DNA of 62,349 nt from Mycobacterium sp. ENV421 (GCF_002887815.1 NZ_PDHO01000029.1:1-62349); one strand, 5' to 3'. Shown: positions 34,145 to 43,208, numbered from the stretch's first letter. Notes: generated from the letters alone by a model not told the origin. Made by a program: numbers and translations.

Positions 34145-35101
34145 ATGGCTGTGCCGTCCGCTGTGAAGTCGTCCGCCCTCGTGGCCGCCGGCTCGGCCGC
34201 GCTTGCGGTCGGCTATGCCACGGTGATCGAACGCAACGCGTTCGTCGTTCGCGAAGTGACCATGCCGGTGCTGTCGCCCGGCTCCACCCCGTTGCGGGTG
34301 CTGCACCTCAGCGACATCCATATGCGCCCGTCGCAGCGGCACAAGCAGGCCTGGCTGCGTGAACTGGCCCGCTGGGAGCCCGATCTGGTGGTCAACACCG
34401 GCGACAACCTGTCGCACCCGAAGGCCGTGCCCGCGGTGGTGCAGGCGGTCGGGGACCTGTTGTCGGTGCCGGGTGTTTTCGTGTTCGGCAGCAACGACTA
34501 CTTCGCCCCGAAGTTCAAGAACCCCGCGCGGTACCTGTACGACAGCAACGGTCGTATCCACGGCAAGCCGCTGCCGTGGCAGGACCTGCGCGCCGCGTTC
34601 ACCGAGCGCGGCTGGCTGGATCTGACCCACAACCGCCGCGACTTCGAGGTGGCCGGGCTGACAATCGCCGCCGCCGGCGTCGACGACCCGCATCTGGGCC
34701 GGGACCGCTACGACACCATCGCCGGGCCGCCGTCGCCTGCGGCCAACCTGTCCCTCGGTGTCGCGCACGCGCCCTACACCCGGGTGCTGGACCGCTTCGC
34801 CGCCGACGGCTATCAGCTGATCATGGCCGGCCACACCCACGGCGGACAGTTGTGCCTGCCGTTCTACGGTGCCCTGGTCACCAATTGCGATCTGGACCGG
34901 TCCCGCGTCAAGGGCGCCTCGCGGTGGGGCGCTGATACCGCCCTGCACGTCTCGGCGGGCATCGGCACATCGCCGTTCGCGCCGTACAGGTTCTGCTGTC
35001 GTCCCGAAGCCACGCTGCTGACCTTGGTGGCCGCACCGACCGGCGGCCACGACGAGACGCGAAGCGTGGTGCGGTCCAGCCCCACCGCCTCGATGCGGTG
35101 A
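34145..35101 (+). CDS. Calcineurin-type metallophosphoesterase (Rv3683 type)
   Basis: The 318-residue protein has an N-terminal hydrophobic segment and the binuclear metal motifs HLSDIHMRP (about 57), NTGDN, GSNDYF (GN-D/H variant with Asn) and AGHTHGGQL near 225. It is a YkuE/YaeI-like phosphoesterase, likely membrane-associated. Substrate unknown; relatives act on phospholipid-type substrates. It follows ponA2 by 38 bases, so it may be co-transcribed. Confidence 0.85.
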   Translation: MAVPSAVKSSALVAAGSAALAVGYATVIERNAFVVREVTMPVLSPGSTPLRVLHLSDIHMRPSQRHKQAWLRELARWEPDLVVNTGDNLSHPKAVPAVVQAVGDLLSVPGVFVFGSNDYFAPKFKNPARYLYDSNGRIHGKPLPWQDLRAAFTERGWLDLTHNRRDFEVAGLTIAAAGVDDPHLGRDRYDTIAGPPSPAANLSLGVAHAPYTRVLDRFAADGYQLIMAGHTHGGQLCLPFYGALVTNCDLDRSRVKGASRWGADTALHVSAGIGTSPFAPYRFCCRPEATLLTLVAAPTGGHDETRSVVRSSPTASMR

Positions 35102-35126
35102 CCGCCGCCTGCCATTCCAGCCGGCC

Positions 35127-36245
35127 ATGACGTCGATCGCCGCTCACACCCGCCCGCGCGGCTGGGTGGACAACGCCATCCGGCTGATCGAGGCCGACAG
35201 CAGGCGCAGTGCGGACACCCATCTGCTGCGTTATCCACTGCCGGCGTCGTGGAGCGGTGGCGTCGACATCGCGCTATATCTCAAGGACGAGTCAACGCAT
35301 ATCACCGGCAGTCTCAAACACCGGCTGGCCCGCTCGCTGTTTCTGTACGGGTTGTGCAATGGCTGGATCGGCGAGCACACCACGGTCGTCGAGGCGTCCT
35401 CAGGATCGACAGCGGTCTCCGAGGCGTATTTCGCCGCGTTGTTGGGATTGCCGTTCGTCGCCGTGATGACCGCCTCGACGAGCGCGTCCAAGGTGAAGCT
35501 GATCGAGGCGCAGGGCGGGCGGTGTCATTTCGTCGACGAGCCCGGCCAGGTGTACACGGCGGCTCAGCGGATCGCCGAGGAGACCGGCGGCCACTACCTG
35601 GACCAGTTCACCAACGCCGAGCGGGCCACCGACTGGCGGGGCAACAACAACATCGCCGAGTCGATCTACGACCAGATGAGTGCCGAACGCCATCCGATCC
35701 CGACGTGGATCGTGGTCGGCGCCGGCACCGGGGGCACCAGCGCCACGATCGGGCGCTATGTCCGGTACCGACGCCATGAAACGAAGTTGTGCGTGGTGGA
35801 CCCGGAGAACTCGGCGTTCTTCCCGTCCTACGCACACGGCCGCGACGTCGTCACCGGGGCGCCGTCGCGCATCGAGGGCATCGGCCGTCCGCGCGTCGAG
35901 CCGTCGTTCCTGCCGGAGATCGTCGACCGCATGGTGAGCGTTCCCGATGCCGCGTCGATCGCGGCGGCACATCACGTCTCGCGGGTATTGGGCCGTCGTG
36001 TCGGGCCCTCGACGGGAACCAACGTCTGGGGCGCGTTCGGCCTGTTGGCCGAGATGGTCGCGGCCGGTGTCGGCGGCTCGGTGGTCACCCTGATCGCTGA
36101 CAGCGGCGACCGCTACGCCGACACGTACTACAACGCCGACTGGTTAGCGGGTCACAACCTCAACCCCGGCGAGCACGCGGACGCGCTGGCCGAGTTCGAA
36201 CGATCCTGCGGCTGGGTCTGGTCCGGCTCGTCGACGACGTCGTAG
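35127..36245 (+). CDS. PLP-dependent cysteine synthase/desulfhydrase-like (Rv3684 type)
   Basis: The 372-residue enzyme is a fold-type II PLP protein. SLKHRLARSL (about 62-71) carries the Schiff-base Lys in the THITGSLKHR context, SSGSTAVSEAYFAA is the substrate/Asn-loop equivalent, and GAGTGGTSATIGRY (about 192-205) binds the PLP phosphate. The M. tuberculosis counterpart has been reported as a cysteine desulfhydrase (Cds1) releasing H2S. The motif ITGSLKHR differs from the SxKDR of true cysteine synthases, which agrees with a different role. The last codons overlap a possible antisense gene. Confidence 0.8.
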   Translation: MTSIAAHTRPRGWVDNAIRLIEADSRRSADTHLLRYPLPASWSGGVDIALYLKDESTHITGSLKHRLARSLFLYGLCNGWIGEHTTVVEASSGSTAVSEAYFAALLGLPFVAVMTASTSASKVKLIEAQGGRCHFVDEPGQVYTAAQRIAEETGGHYLDQFTNAERATDWRGNNNIAESIYDQMSAERHPIPTWIVVGAGTGGTSATIGRYVRYRRHETKLCVVDPENSAFFPSYAHGRDVVTGAPSRIEGIGRPRVEPSFLPEIVDRMVSVPDAASIAAAHHVSRVLGRRVGPSTGTNVWGAFGLLAEMVAAGVGGSVVTLIADSGDRYADTYYNADWLAGHNLNPGEHADALAEFERSCGWVWSGSSTTS

Positions 36246-36322
36246 TCGCCGGTCACCACCAGCCACAGCGCTGCGAGCAGGAAGAAACCCCCGTACACCA
36301 CGGCCCCCAAAGCGGTCATCAT
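36152..36322 (-). CDS. Possible small single-pass membrane protein
   Basis: A 56-residue frame starting ATG-ATG at 36322 has a good ribosome site (AAAGGTGGGG) and encodes one membrane helix (ALGAVVYGGFFLLAALWLVV), an acidic stretch GDYDVVDEPDQ and a Ser/Ala tail. Its 3' part overlaps the PLP-enzyme gene by 94 bases in antisense, which weakens the case. I know no family. The hydrophobic N-terminus and ribosome site argue for a real gene. Confidence 0.4.
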   Translation of the reverse strand: MMTALGAVVYGGFFLLAALWLVVTGDYDVVDEPDQTQPQDRSNSASASACSPGLRL

Positions 36323-36485
36323 CCGCCCCACCTTTCGCTGCTCGGCGCATTTGTGTCGCCGTCAGTTTCCATAACGCCACCGACAGGTCAGATCCATCCC
36401 GCGACACGCCGTGAACTTCGCCGAGGGCCCGACAAGCCGTTTGGCTTCTCACCGGTCGCGTGCGATACGCTGTCGAGGCTTCACG

Positions 36486-36559
<74 letters not shown>

Positions 36560-36575
36560 CTGCGAAAAGTAGAGG

Positions 36576-36608
36576 GCCTCGATCGATTATTCGGTTGAGG
36601 CTTCTTTC
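36576..36608 (+). terminator. Intrinsic terminator after tRNA-Pro
   Basis: GCCTCGATCG pairs with CGGTTGAGGC (10 pairs including G-U) around the loop ATTATT and is followed by TTCTTTC. It ends the tRNA transcript 17 bases after the tRNA. Confidence 0.75.
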
Positions 36609-36614
36609 GTTGCT

Positions 36615-38000
36615 CTACAGGCCCAGCGACTGATAGATCCCGGCCCGCTCCCGGTAGGCGTCAGGCAGGGGCGCGAAGATCGTCCAGTCGTGGAACTGGC
36701 CCTTCCTGAGCACGAACGTGAAGTCCGCACCGGCCGCGGTCGCCTTGTCACGCAACCGCAGCGCCTGCTGGGTCAGCAGATCCCGAGAGCTCGAGTACAC
36801 CGTCGTCGGCGGCAGTCCGCCCAGCGAGCCGAAGATCGGGCTGACGACGGGATCGTTCGCGGCGAGATCGCCCGCCCACGACAGCAGGTTGTTGTCGTGC
36901 CCGTCGTGGGGATTGCCCAGCAGCGGGTCGTCCACCGGGTTGGGGAACGTGTCGCTGAGATCGAGGGCGGGGGCCAGCAGAAGGAGTCGATGCGGCTGGG
37001 TGCCGTCGCGCTTGACGATTTCCTGCAATGCGGCCAAGGCGATGGTGCCACCGGCCGAGTCGCCCATCACGCTCACGTTGTCCGAGCCGTGGGCGGCGAT
37101 CTGCGCGCCGATGAAGTCGGCCATCACCGGGATGTCGGTTGCCGCAGTGCCAACGGGCGCAAGGGTATACAGCGGGACCACGATCGTCGCGTGCGTATCG
37201 CGGGCCATGTCTGTGTAGGTCCACCAGTGGAAGATGCTGATCTGGCCGATGAACGAGCCACCGTGAATGGCCACCACGTACTGGCCGCTGGGGTCACGCG
37301 GTGTCAGCGTCCACACGGCCATGCCTTCGTATTCCGTCTTCTGCGCTGCGATCCCGGACAGCAGGAAGAAGTCCGGCTTCCCGTCAGTGAAGAATGGGAT
37401 CTGCGCGCTGGTTCCACTCAAACTGAAGGGCAGGTTGAGAGCCTTGGTCACGAAGTTGATGGCGCGCAGGCCGGCCACCACCGCGCGCTGAAAAATAGTG
37501 GGCGGCGGACCACTGTACAAACTCATCTCAACCGGCGGTGCCGCCTCGGCGGACACCGCCTCCGCCTTGGGTGTCACCCTGGCCGACGATGCGTGTGCGA
37601 CGACATCGGTGGTGGGATTGACCACCAAAGACGTTGTAGCCGAGGGCTTTGCCGTCGCCGCCGCCGGTGAGACCGCGTCCTGGTTGTCGCGCCGGGTGGC
37701 ACCGAGAACTGAGAGTGCCACCGCCACGACGTTGGGCGTCTTCGGCGCGGGGACTGTGGACGTGATCCGCACCGGATTCGAAACCACCGACATTGCTTGC
37801 GATTTCGTCGCTGAACGAGGCTTTTGTCGAGCGCTGGACGCGGATGTGTTCTTGGTCGACGCCGCCGACGAGGAGGGGCCGTCCGACGCGGATCCGGTGT
37901 CCGCCCATGCGACACCTTGGGCGGCCAGCGCTATGCCCGCACCCACCCCGAGGGCGGCGGCAAGCCCACCGACTCGCCCGACGAACACGCCTGCTGCCAT
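36615..38000 (-). CDS. Exported HSL-type lipase/esterase
   Basis: The 461-residue protein begins with a signal peptide (MAAGVFVGRVGG... to about residue 32) and a long low-complexity Ala/Ser/Thr linker (to about 165). The catalytic domain has the HGGSF oxyanion motif, nucleophile GDSAGG, an Asp region near SSSRDLL and a His in FHDWTIF. It belongs to the hormone-sensitive-lipase family and probably hydrolyses short or medium acyl esters at the cell surface. The ATG at 38000 gives a proper signal peptide, while the longer frame upstream does not. Similar linker-plus-lipase proteins are common in mycobacteria. Confidence 0.82.
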   Translation of the reverse strand: MAAGVFVGRVGGLAAALGVGAGIALAAQGVAWADTGSASDGPSSSAASTKNTSASSARQKPRSATKSQAMSVVSNPVRITSTVPAPKTPNVVAVALSVLGATRRDNQDAVSPAAATAKPSATTSLVVNPTTDVVAHASSARVTPKAEAVSAEAAPPVEMSLYSGPPPTIFQRAVVAGLRAINFVTKALNLPFSLSGTSAQIPFFTDGKPDFFLLSGIAAQKTEYEGMAVWTLTPRDPSGQYVVAIHGGSFIGQISIFHWWTYTDMARDTHATIVVPLYTLAPVGTAATDIPVMADFIGAQIAAHGSDNVSVMGDSAGGTIALAALQEIVKRDGTQPHRLLLLAPALDLSDTFPNPVDDPLLGNPHDGHDNNLLSWAGDLAANDPVVSPIFGSLGGLPPTTVYSSSRDLLTQQALRLRDKATAAGADFTFVLRKGQFHDWTIFAPLPDAYRERAGIYQSLGL

Positions 38001-38101
38001 GGCCCGACCTCCCGACGACGCTGTGGTTAGGCCGAAACTAGCAGGACCGCCCGGGTCGCAACGCGATTTGCGGCGTGGCCAGCGAGGTGAACATAGACAG
38101 A

Positions 38102-38132
38102 GACCGTTCGCCGGCTCATGCGGCGAACGGTC
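38102..38132 (-). terminator. Hairpin terminator after proline-rich gene
   Basis: GACCGTTCGCCG (38102-38113) and its exact complement (38121-38132) form a 12-bp stem with a 7-base loop, 20 bases after the stop of the minus-strand gene at 38152. On the minus strand it is followed by TCTGTCT. Confidence 0.65.
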
Positions 38133-38151
38133 CAGCCTCAATGGCTCCGCG

Positions 38152-38880
38152 TCAGAACGGCGGCGGCGGTAACCCCGGCGGCGGCGGCAGCGGGGGCGGG
38201 CCGGGTAGCGGCGGCGAGCCCGGCAGGAATGGAATCCACGGCGGCGGCGGCAGCGCGGGTGGCGGCGGCAGCGGCGGCGGTCCGATCGCGGGCGGCGGAG
38301 GCAGCGGGCCGAGCGCCGGTGGCGGAGGCATGGGGCCCAATGCCGGTGGCGGAGGCAACACCGGAGCTGCCGGCAACGCAGCTGCCGCGGGCGGTGGTGG
38401 CAACGCGGGGGCTGCCGGTGCCGGAGGCAACACCGCAGCCGCCGGCACCGCAGCCGCCGGAACCGATGCTGCGGCCGGAACCGCTGCTGCCACCGGAACC
38501 GAGGCTGCCGCGGGAACCGCCGCGCCCGTCAAGGCCGCGAGCGGGTTCCCATTCTGGAATGCGGAGAACACCAGCGCAGAGCCCACACTGCCGGCCACCG
38601 CGGTGGTACCACCGATCGCACCATTGGCGATCGGTACCCCGATGGCGAGCCCGACGTTTTGCGCGGCCTGGTCCTGGGCCGTCTGGCGAGCCTCATCCAC
38701 CGAACGACCGATGGTGTTGTTGTACGTGTTCGTCAAGCTGTCGAGGTACGTCTGAAGATCCGACCCCTGATCGGCCGTCGCATTGGGGGCGGCTGCACCC
38801 GTGCCAGCCGCCGCAAACAACGCCCCCAGCGACAACGAAGTCGCAGCCACCGCCCGAAGCGATGTATGACGAAGGCTCAT
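38152..38880 (-). CDS. Secreted Ala/Pro-rich protein
   Basis: The 242-residue protein has a signal peptide (to about residue 30), a helical region DLQTYLDSLTNTYNNTIGRSVDEARQ, a hydrophobic stretch and a long Ala/Pro repeat tail (PPPAL, LPPPPAIGPPP) to the end. It is probably exported and cell-wall associated; no enzyme motif is seen. The tail reads as Gly/Ala repeats on the other strand, but the signal peptide and terminator support this orientation. Neighbours are a secreted lipase and an FAD dehydrogenase. Confidence 0.7.
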   Translation of the reverse strand: MSLRHTSLRAVAATSLSLGALFAAAGTGAAAPNATADQGSDLQTYLDSLTNTYNNTIGRSVDEARQTAQDQAAQNVGLAIGVPIANGAIGGTTAVAGSVGSALVFSAFQNGNPLAALTGAAVPAAASVPVAAAVPAAASVPAAAVPAAAVLPPAPAAPALPPPPAAAALPAAPVLPPPPALGPMPPPPALGPLPPPPAIGPPPLPPPPALPPPPWIPFLPGSPPLPGPPPLPPPPGLPPPPF

Positions 38881-39019
38881 AACGGCCCCCTTCCTGATGG
38901 CGCCATACTATCGGGCCGGGCGACAAACCGACACTTACGATTTTCTAAGCTAATGCGAATCCGCCCAGCAACGTGGCAAACCCTCAGTTCAGGCGGCTGG
39001 ACGACATCAACGTCGCGGC

Positions 39020-40690
39020 TTACAGTGCTGCTGCGGCCGCCCTGCCCGCGGTGCGACCGGAGAACAGGCACCCGCCGAGGAACGTTCCCTCCAGCGCGTT
39101 GTAGCCGTGGACGCCACCCCCGCCGAACCCGGCGACCTCCCCTGCCGCGTACAGACCGTCGATCGGCTTGCCGTTCGCTCCGATGGCTCGCGATGACAGA
39201 TCGGTCTGGATACCGCCGAGAGTTTTACGCGTGAGGATGTGCAGCTTCACCCCGATCAGCGGTCCCGCGGCCGGGTCGAGGATCCGATGCGGCGCCGCGG
39301 TCCGGCCGATGCGGTCCCCGATGTAGCGGCGAGAGTTGCGAATGCCTTGTACCTGAGCGTCTTTGGAGTACGGATTCGCCATCTGCAGATCGCGCGCCTC
39401 GATCTGTCGGCGAATCAGCCCGGCATCCAGCAGCGGTTCGTCGGTCAGTGCGTTCATCTTCGCCACCAGTTCGTCGAGGCCGTCGGCCACCGCGAAGTCC
39501 GCTCCGTTGCGCTTGAAGGCTTCCACCGGCGCCGGCGCACCCTTGCTGAACAACCGCTCCTTGAGGAACCCGGCGCGGTCCTTGCCGGTGATGTCGGGGT
39601 TCTGCTCGGAACCCGACAGGGCGAACTCCCGCTCGATCATCTTCTGAGTGAGGATGAACCAGCTGTGGTCATATCCGGCAATTTCCGGGGTGGTGCGTAG
39701 ATAGCGCAGCGTGCCCAGGGTGTCATAGCCGGGCAGGTACGGCTGGGGCAGCCGCCGGCCCAGTGCGTCGAACCACATCGATGACGGTCCCGGCAGAATC
39801 CGGATGGCATGCTTCGGCCAGATCGGATCCCAGTTCTGCACACCTTCGGTGTAGTGCCACATCCGGTCTCGGTTGACCAGTCGCACGCCGGAGCCGGCGG
39901 CGATGTCGAGCATCCGCCCGTCGACGTAGGCCGGCACACCGGTGATCATTGACGCCGGTGGCGTGCCCATCCGCTGCGGCCAGTAGCGCCGGACGATGTC
40001 GTGGTTCCCACCGATACCGCCGGTGGTGACGATCACGGCTTGGGCCTGAAATTCGAAGTCGCCCAAGCGATCCCGGTTCGACGGTGCGCCGCGAGGGGCG
40101 TCGTCGGGTGCCAGAACCGTGCCTCGTACGCCGGTTGCGACACCGTCCGCGATGACCAGTTCGTCGACCCGGTGCCGGTGCCGGAAGGTCACCAGGCCGC
40201 GCTCGGCGGCAGCGAGCGCGGAGTTGACGAACGGCTCGACCACGCCGGTGCCGGTGCCCCAGGCGACGTGGAAGCGCGGCACCGAATTGCCGTGCCCGTC
40301 GGCCCGGAGGTCACCACGCTCGGCCCAGCCGACGGTCGGCAGGAACTTGATGCCGTGCCCGAGCAGCCAGGAGCGTTTCTCGCCGGCGGCGAACTCGACG
40401 TAGGCGCGGGCCCACCGCACCGCCCAGCTGTCCTCGTCGTCGACCCGGTCGAACTGCGCACTGCCGGACCAGTCACCCCAGGCGAGCTCGAGACTGTCCT
40501 TGACGCCCAGCCGACGCTGCTCGGGGGTGTCGACCAAAAACAGGCCGCCGAACGACCAGAACGCCTGGCCGCCGAGGTTGGCCTGGTTCTCCTGGTCGAG
40601 CAGCAGCACCTTCTTACCGCGGCTGGCCAGTTCGTGGGTGGCGACCAGACCGGCCAGGCCGGCGCCGATCACGATGACGTCTGCGTCCAT
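39020..40690 (-). CDS. FAD-binding dehydrogenase (Rv0785 / KstD-like)
   Basis: The 556-residue flavoprotein has the N-terminal FAD motif VIVIGAGLAGLVATHELASRG and LLLDQENQANLGGQAFWSFGG, and a C-terminal GLYAAGEVAGFGGGGVHGYNALEG flavin loop. This is the succinate-dehydrogenase/3-ketosteroid-dehydrogenase superfamily; the protein closely resembles M. tuberculosis Rv0785 from memory. Its substrate is unknown. The ATG at 40690 has GAAGGG upstream. It is divergent from the gene at 40735. Neither gene belongs to the Rv3684-Rv3685 neighbourhood, so this is a local rearrangement relative to M. tuberculosis. Confidence 0.85.
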   Translation of the reverse strand: MDADVIVIGAGLAGLVATHELASRGKKVLLLDQENQANLGGQAFWSFGGLFLVDTPEQRRLGVKDSLELAWGDWSGSAQFDRVDDEDSWAVRWARAYVEFAAGEKRSWLLGHGIKFLPTVGWAERGDLRADGHGNSVPRFHVAWGTGTGVVEPFVNSALAAAERGLVTFRHRHRVDELVIADGVATGVRGTVLAPDDAPRGAPSNRDRLGDFEFQAQAVIVTTGGIGGNHDIVRRYWPQRMGTPPASMITGVPAYVDGRMLDIAAGSGVRLVNRDRMWHYTEGVQNWDPIWPKHAIRILPGPSSMWFDALGRRLPQPYLPGYDTLGTLRYLRTTPEIAGYDHSWFILTQKMIEREFALSGSEQNPDITGKDRAGFLKERLFSKGAPAPVEAFKRNGADFAVADGLDELVAKMNALTDEPLLDAGLIRRQIEARDLQMANPYSKDAQVQGIRNSRRYIGDRIGRTAAPHRILDPAAGPLIGVKLHILTRKTLGGIQTDLSSRAIGANGKPIDGLYAAGEVAGFGGGGVHGYNALEGTFLGGCLFSGRTAGRAAAAAL

Positions 40691-40734
40691 TTGATCTGAG
40701 CCCTTCGGTGTCGAGAGAGAATTATCGTCCCCCT

Positions 40735-41100
40735 ATGACGGAAATCAGTTTCGATCGGTGGTACCGGCCACTGGCTGCTCCGCTGGGCCTCGGCCCCGGC
40801 CGCTGCGACGTATCGGTCGTCGGCGGCATCTTGCACGTGTCGATGGGCTGGGGTTTCTCGGCCGACATTCCACTGGCGTCGATCACCGAGGCCAAGCCGG
40901 CGAAGGGGCCTTTTCTCGGGTGGGGGGTGCACGGTTGGCGCGGCCGATGGCTGGTGAACGGCTCGTCGAAAGGGGTCGTCGAGCTGGGCATCGATCCCCC
41001 GGTGCAGGCCAAGGTGGTCGGAGTTCCGACGACTCTGCGATCTCTACTCGTCAGCGTCACCGACCCCGATGCACTGGTCTCCGCTTGCTCACACAAATAA
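40735..41100 (+). CDS. Conserved hypothetical protein (Rv0786c-like)
   Basis: The 121-residue protein starts MTEISFDRWYRPL and has a beta-rich body (DVSVVGGILHVSMGWGFSADIPL, WGVHGWRGRWLVNGSSKG). No signal peptide is seen. I recall a similar gene next to Rv0785 in M. tuberculosis, and here too it adjoins that FAD dehydrogenase, divergently. Function unknown. Confidence 0.7.
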   Translation: MTEISFDRWYRPLAAPLGLGPGRCDVSVVGGILHVSMGWGFSADIPLASITEAKPAKGPFLGWGVHGWRGRWLVNGSSKGVVELGIDPPVQAKVVGVPTTLRSLLVSVTDPDALVSACSHK

Positions 41101-41160
41101 AGCCGCAACTGAAGTGACAGACGGGGTTTAGCTCCTCGCCTCTAGGGGGACAAGCTTTCA

Positions 41161-42183
41161 GTGACGCTTGCTCCCATAGTTGTAGAACCGCGCCTCCCCG
41201 AAGCTCGTGGGCCGGTATCGATGGCAGTCCTCGAGCTTCTCACCGAACGTGCGCCGCGCAACCATCTGCAGCGGATCGAAGCATCGCTGCATGACTCCGA
41301 TCCTTACGGCATCGACATCCAGCTTGCGCTCTACGTCTGCTACGAGCTCCACTACCGCGGGTTTGCCGGCGTCGATCCGGGTTGGGAGTGGAACCCGGGA
41401 CTGCTGCACTTGCGCGCCCAACTCGAAGAGATGTTCCTGACCGCTGTGCAGCGTGATGTCGGTGACATCAGTCCCGAGGACACGGCCGACGCCGAAATGG
41501 CGAAGCTGACGATCGAACCGGCCGACGGGGCAGGCCCGTCCTACTATCTGCGCAGCACGGGCACCTGGGAGCAGATGCAGGAGTACTTCGTGCATCGCTC
41601 GCTCTATCACCTCAAGGAGGGCGACCCGCACGCGTGGGCCATCCCCCGGTTAACCGGGCTGGCCAAGGCAGCCTTCGTCGCCATCGAGTTCGACGAATTC
41701 GGCGGTGGCAGAAGCGATCACGCGCATCAGCAGCTCTTCGCCGACCTGATGGTCGCCGCCGGGCTGGACGCGAGCTACCTCGGGTACATCGACGCGGTGC
41801 CCGCCGAGTCGCTGGCCGTGGTGAACCTGATGTCGATGTTCGGCCTGCACCGCGCATATCGGGGAGCCGCGATCGGGCACTTCGCCTCCACCGAGATCAC
41901 CTCGTCGCCGGGATCACGGCGCCTGGTCGATGCCATGGAGCGCATGGGTGCGCCCGAGACGTGCGCGCAGTTTTACCGGGAGCATGTGGAGGCCGACGCC
42001 GTGCACGAGCAGGTGGTCCGCACCGATGTGGTCGGCGACCTGGTGAGTCGCGAGCCGGCGCTGGACCGGGACGTCATCTTCGGGATCCGGGCCCACCTGA
42101 TGGTGGAAGATCGGCTCGCCGATCACCTGATGCGGTGCTGGACCCGCGGGCGCAGCTCGCTACGTCGGCCGCTGACCAGCTGA
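41161..42183 (+). CDS. Heme-oxygenase-like diiron protein (iron-containing redox enzyme family)
   Basis: The 340-residue helical protein has candidate iron ligands spread along helices: YELHYRG (Glu62, His64), EFDEFGGGRSDHAHQQLF (about 176-193) and HVEADAVHEQVV (about 278-289). This spacing is that of the HDO family, whose members use two irons for oxidations such as N-oxygenation or C-C cleavage. No substrate can be read from the sequence. The 3' end overlaps the convergent CDGSH gene by 24 bases. Confidence 0.78.
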   Translation: MTLAPIVVEPRLPEARGPVSMAVLELLTERAPRNHLQRIEASLHDSDPYGIDIQLALYVCYELHYRGFAGVDPGWEWNPGLLHLRAQLEEMFLTAVQRDVGDISPEDTADAEMAKLTIEPADGAGPSYYLRSTGTWEQMQEYFVHRSLYHLKEGDPHAWAIPRLTGLAKAAFVAIEFDEFGGGRSDHAHQQLFADLMVAAGLDASYLGYIDAVPAESLAVVNLMSMFGLHRAYRGAAIGHFASTEITSSPGSRRLVDAMERMGAPETCAQFYREHVEADAVHEQVVRTDVVGDLVSREPALDRDVIFGIRAHLMVEDRLADHLMRCWTRGRSSLRRPLTS

Positions 42184-42390
42184 CGCATCGTCGTCGCCGG
42201 TACGCCGGCGACGACGATGACTGGTATCGCACAGCGGATAAGTCTTGCTGCGCTTGCACATACAGATCGCGACCATGAAGCGGTCGCACTCGACGACGGA
42301 GTTGTCGGGGAGCTCGATCCGCACCGGACCCTGCACCATCATGGGGCCGCCGCTGACGATCCGGACCACCCGGGGTTCGTCGTCGCTCAC
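42160..42390 (-). CDS. CDGSH-type iron-sulfur protein
   Basis: The 76-residue protein ends with CMCKRSKTYPLCDTSH, which fits C-x-C-x2-S-x3-P-x-C-D-x-(S/T)-H and binds a [2Fe-2S] cluster with three Cys and one His. The N-terminal part RIVSGGPMMVQGPVRIELPD matches microbial mitoNEET-like proteins. The GTG at 42390 overlaps the stop of the methyltransferase gene, so the two are coupled. It converges on a heme-oxygenase-like diiron gene, and the three genes recur together in my memory of mycobacterial genomes. Confidence 0.85.
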   Translation of the reverse strand: MSDDEPRVVRIVSGGPMMVQGPVRIELPDNSVVECDRFMVAICMCKRSKTYPLCDTSHRRRRRTGDDDASAGQRPT

Positions 42391-43085
42391 CGCTTTTCCG
42401 CGCGGATCACCACGATTTCCTCCTCCCGTCTGCCGGCCGGGAGCATACCGATCTTCTCCATCCACGACGCCCGGGCGCTGAGCACCGGGCCGAACGGAAT
42501 GACCTGTCGGAGAAGGACGTCCGCGTCCAGCCCGGCGCCGCGCAGGCGGCTCAGCGACTGCTCGGTGTCCGAGAACTCCGACTGCACGATCAGCATCGTT
42601 CCGTTGTCGCTGAGCAGCTCGGCAGCCGAATCGCACAGTGGATTCAGCACCTGGCGGCCGTCGACGCCGGCATTCCAGGCCGTCGACGGGCCCACTTCGG
42701 CAGGGATCTGCTCGAGGTGCGCGTCGGGACTCGTTGGCACATAAGGCGGATTGGAGACCACCAGATCGAAGGGACCGGCCGCGACGGCGTCGCACCAGGT
42801 TCCCAGCTGCGCGTCAACACCAACGCCGGCGTCGTCGGCGTTGTCGGCCGCACATCGAACTGCCTTGGGGCAGATGTCGAAAGCGGTGACACTGCGAGCT
42901 CCCAATTGTGCGGCCGCGATCGCGATCACGCCGCTGCCCGTGCAGAGATCGACGACACGGCGGCCGGTAACGGCGCCGGTGAGCGTCATGGCTTCGATGA
43001 GCAATTGTGAATCATGTTGCGGTGCATACACACCAGGAACAGCAGCAACCGAACTTTGAAGGTCGGGGTAGAGAATGGTCAACAT
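42387..43085 (-). CDS. HemK/PrmC-like class I methyltransferase
   Basis: The 232-residue protein has the SAM motif VVDLCTGSGVIAIAAAQLG (about 44-62), an acidic end of strand 2 (TAFDICPKAV) and the catalytic NPPYVP (about 111-116) that marks N-methyltransferases acting on glutamine amide or nucleobases. It is shorter than PrmC and lacks its N-terminal helical domain, resembling the HemK2/Mtq2 branch. It may methylate a protein glutamine. It sits directly upstream of the CDGSH gene with a GTGA overlap. Confidence 0.8.
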   Translation of the reverse strand: MLTILYPDLQSSVAAVPGVYAPQHDSQLLIEAMTLTGAVTGRRVVDLCTGSGVIAIAAAQLGARSVTAFDICPKAVRCAADNADDAGVGVDAQLGTWCDAVAAGPFDLVVSNPPYVPTSPDAHLEQIPAEVGPSTAWNAGVDGRQVLNPLCDSAAELLSDNGTMLIVQSEFSDTEQSLSRLRGAGLDADVLLRQVIPFGPVLSARASWMEKIGMLPAGRREEEIVVIRAEKR

Positions 43086-43208
43086 TGGCCTTTCGACAGT
43101 CGATCGCGCCCGTGTTTTCTCACCGCGCTGCGAGATACATGCCCCATTACGGGGGCGTTAAACCCGCTGGTTGGTTTGCCCACCCCACCGACCGGGAAGG
43201 TGTTCGGT

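Noticed and set aside
38152..38755. PE_PGRS-like Gly/Ala-rich protein on the plus strand
   Set aside because: No PE domain; the minus-strand frame has a signal peptide and is followed by a terminator, so the Gly-rich reading is its antisense.
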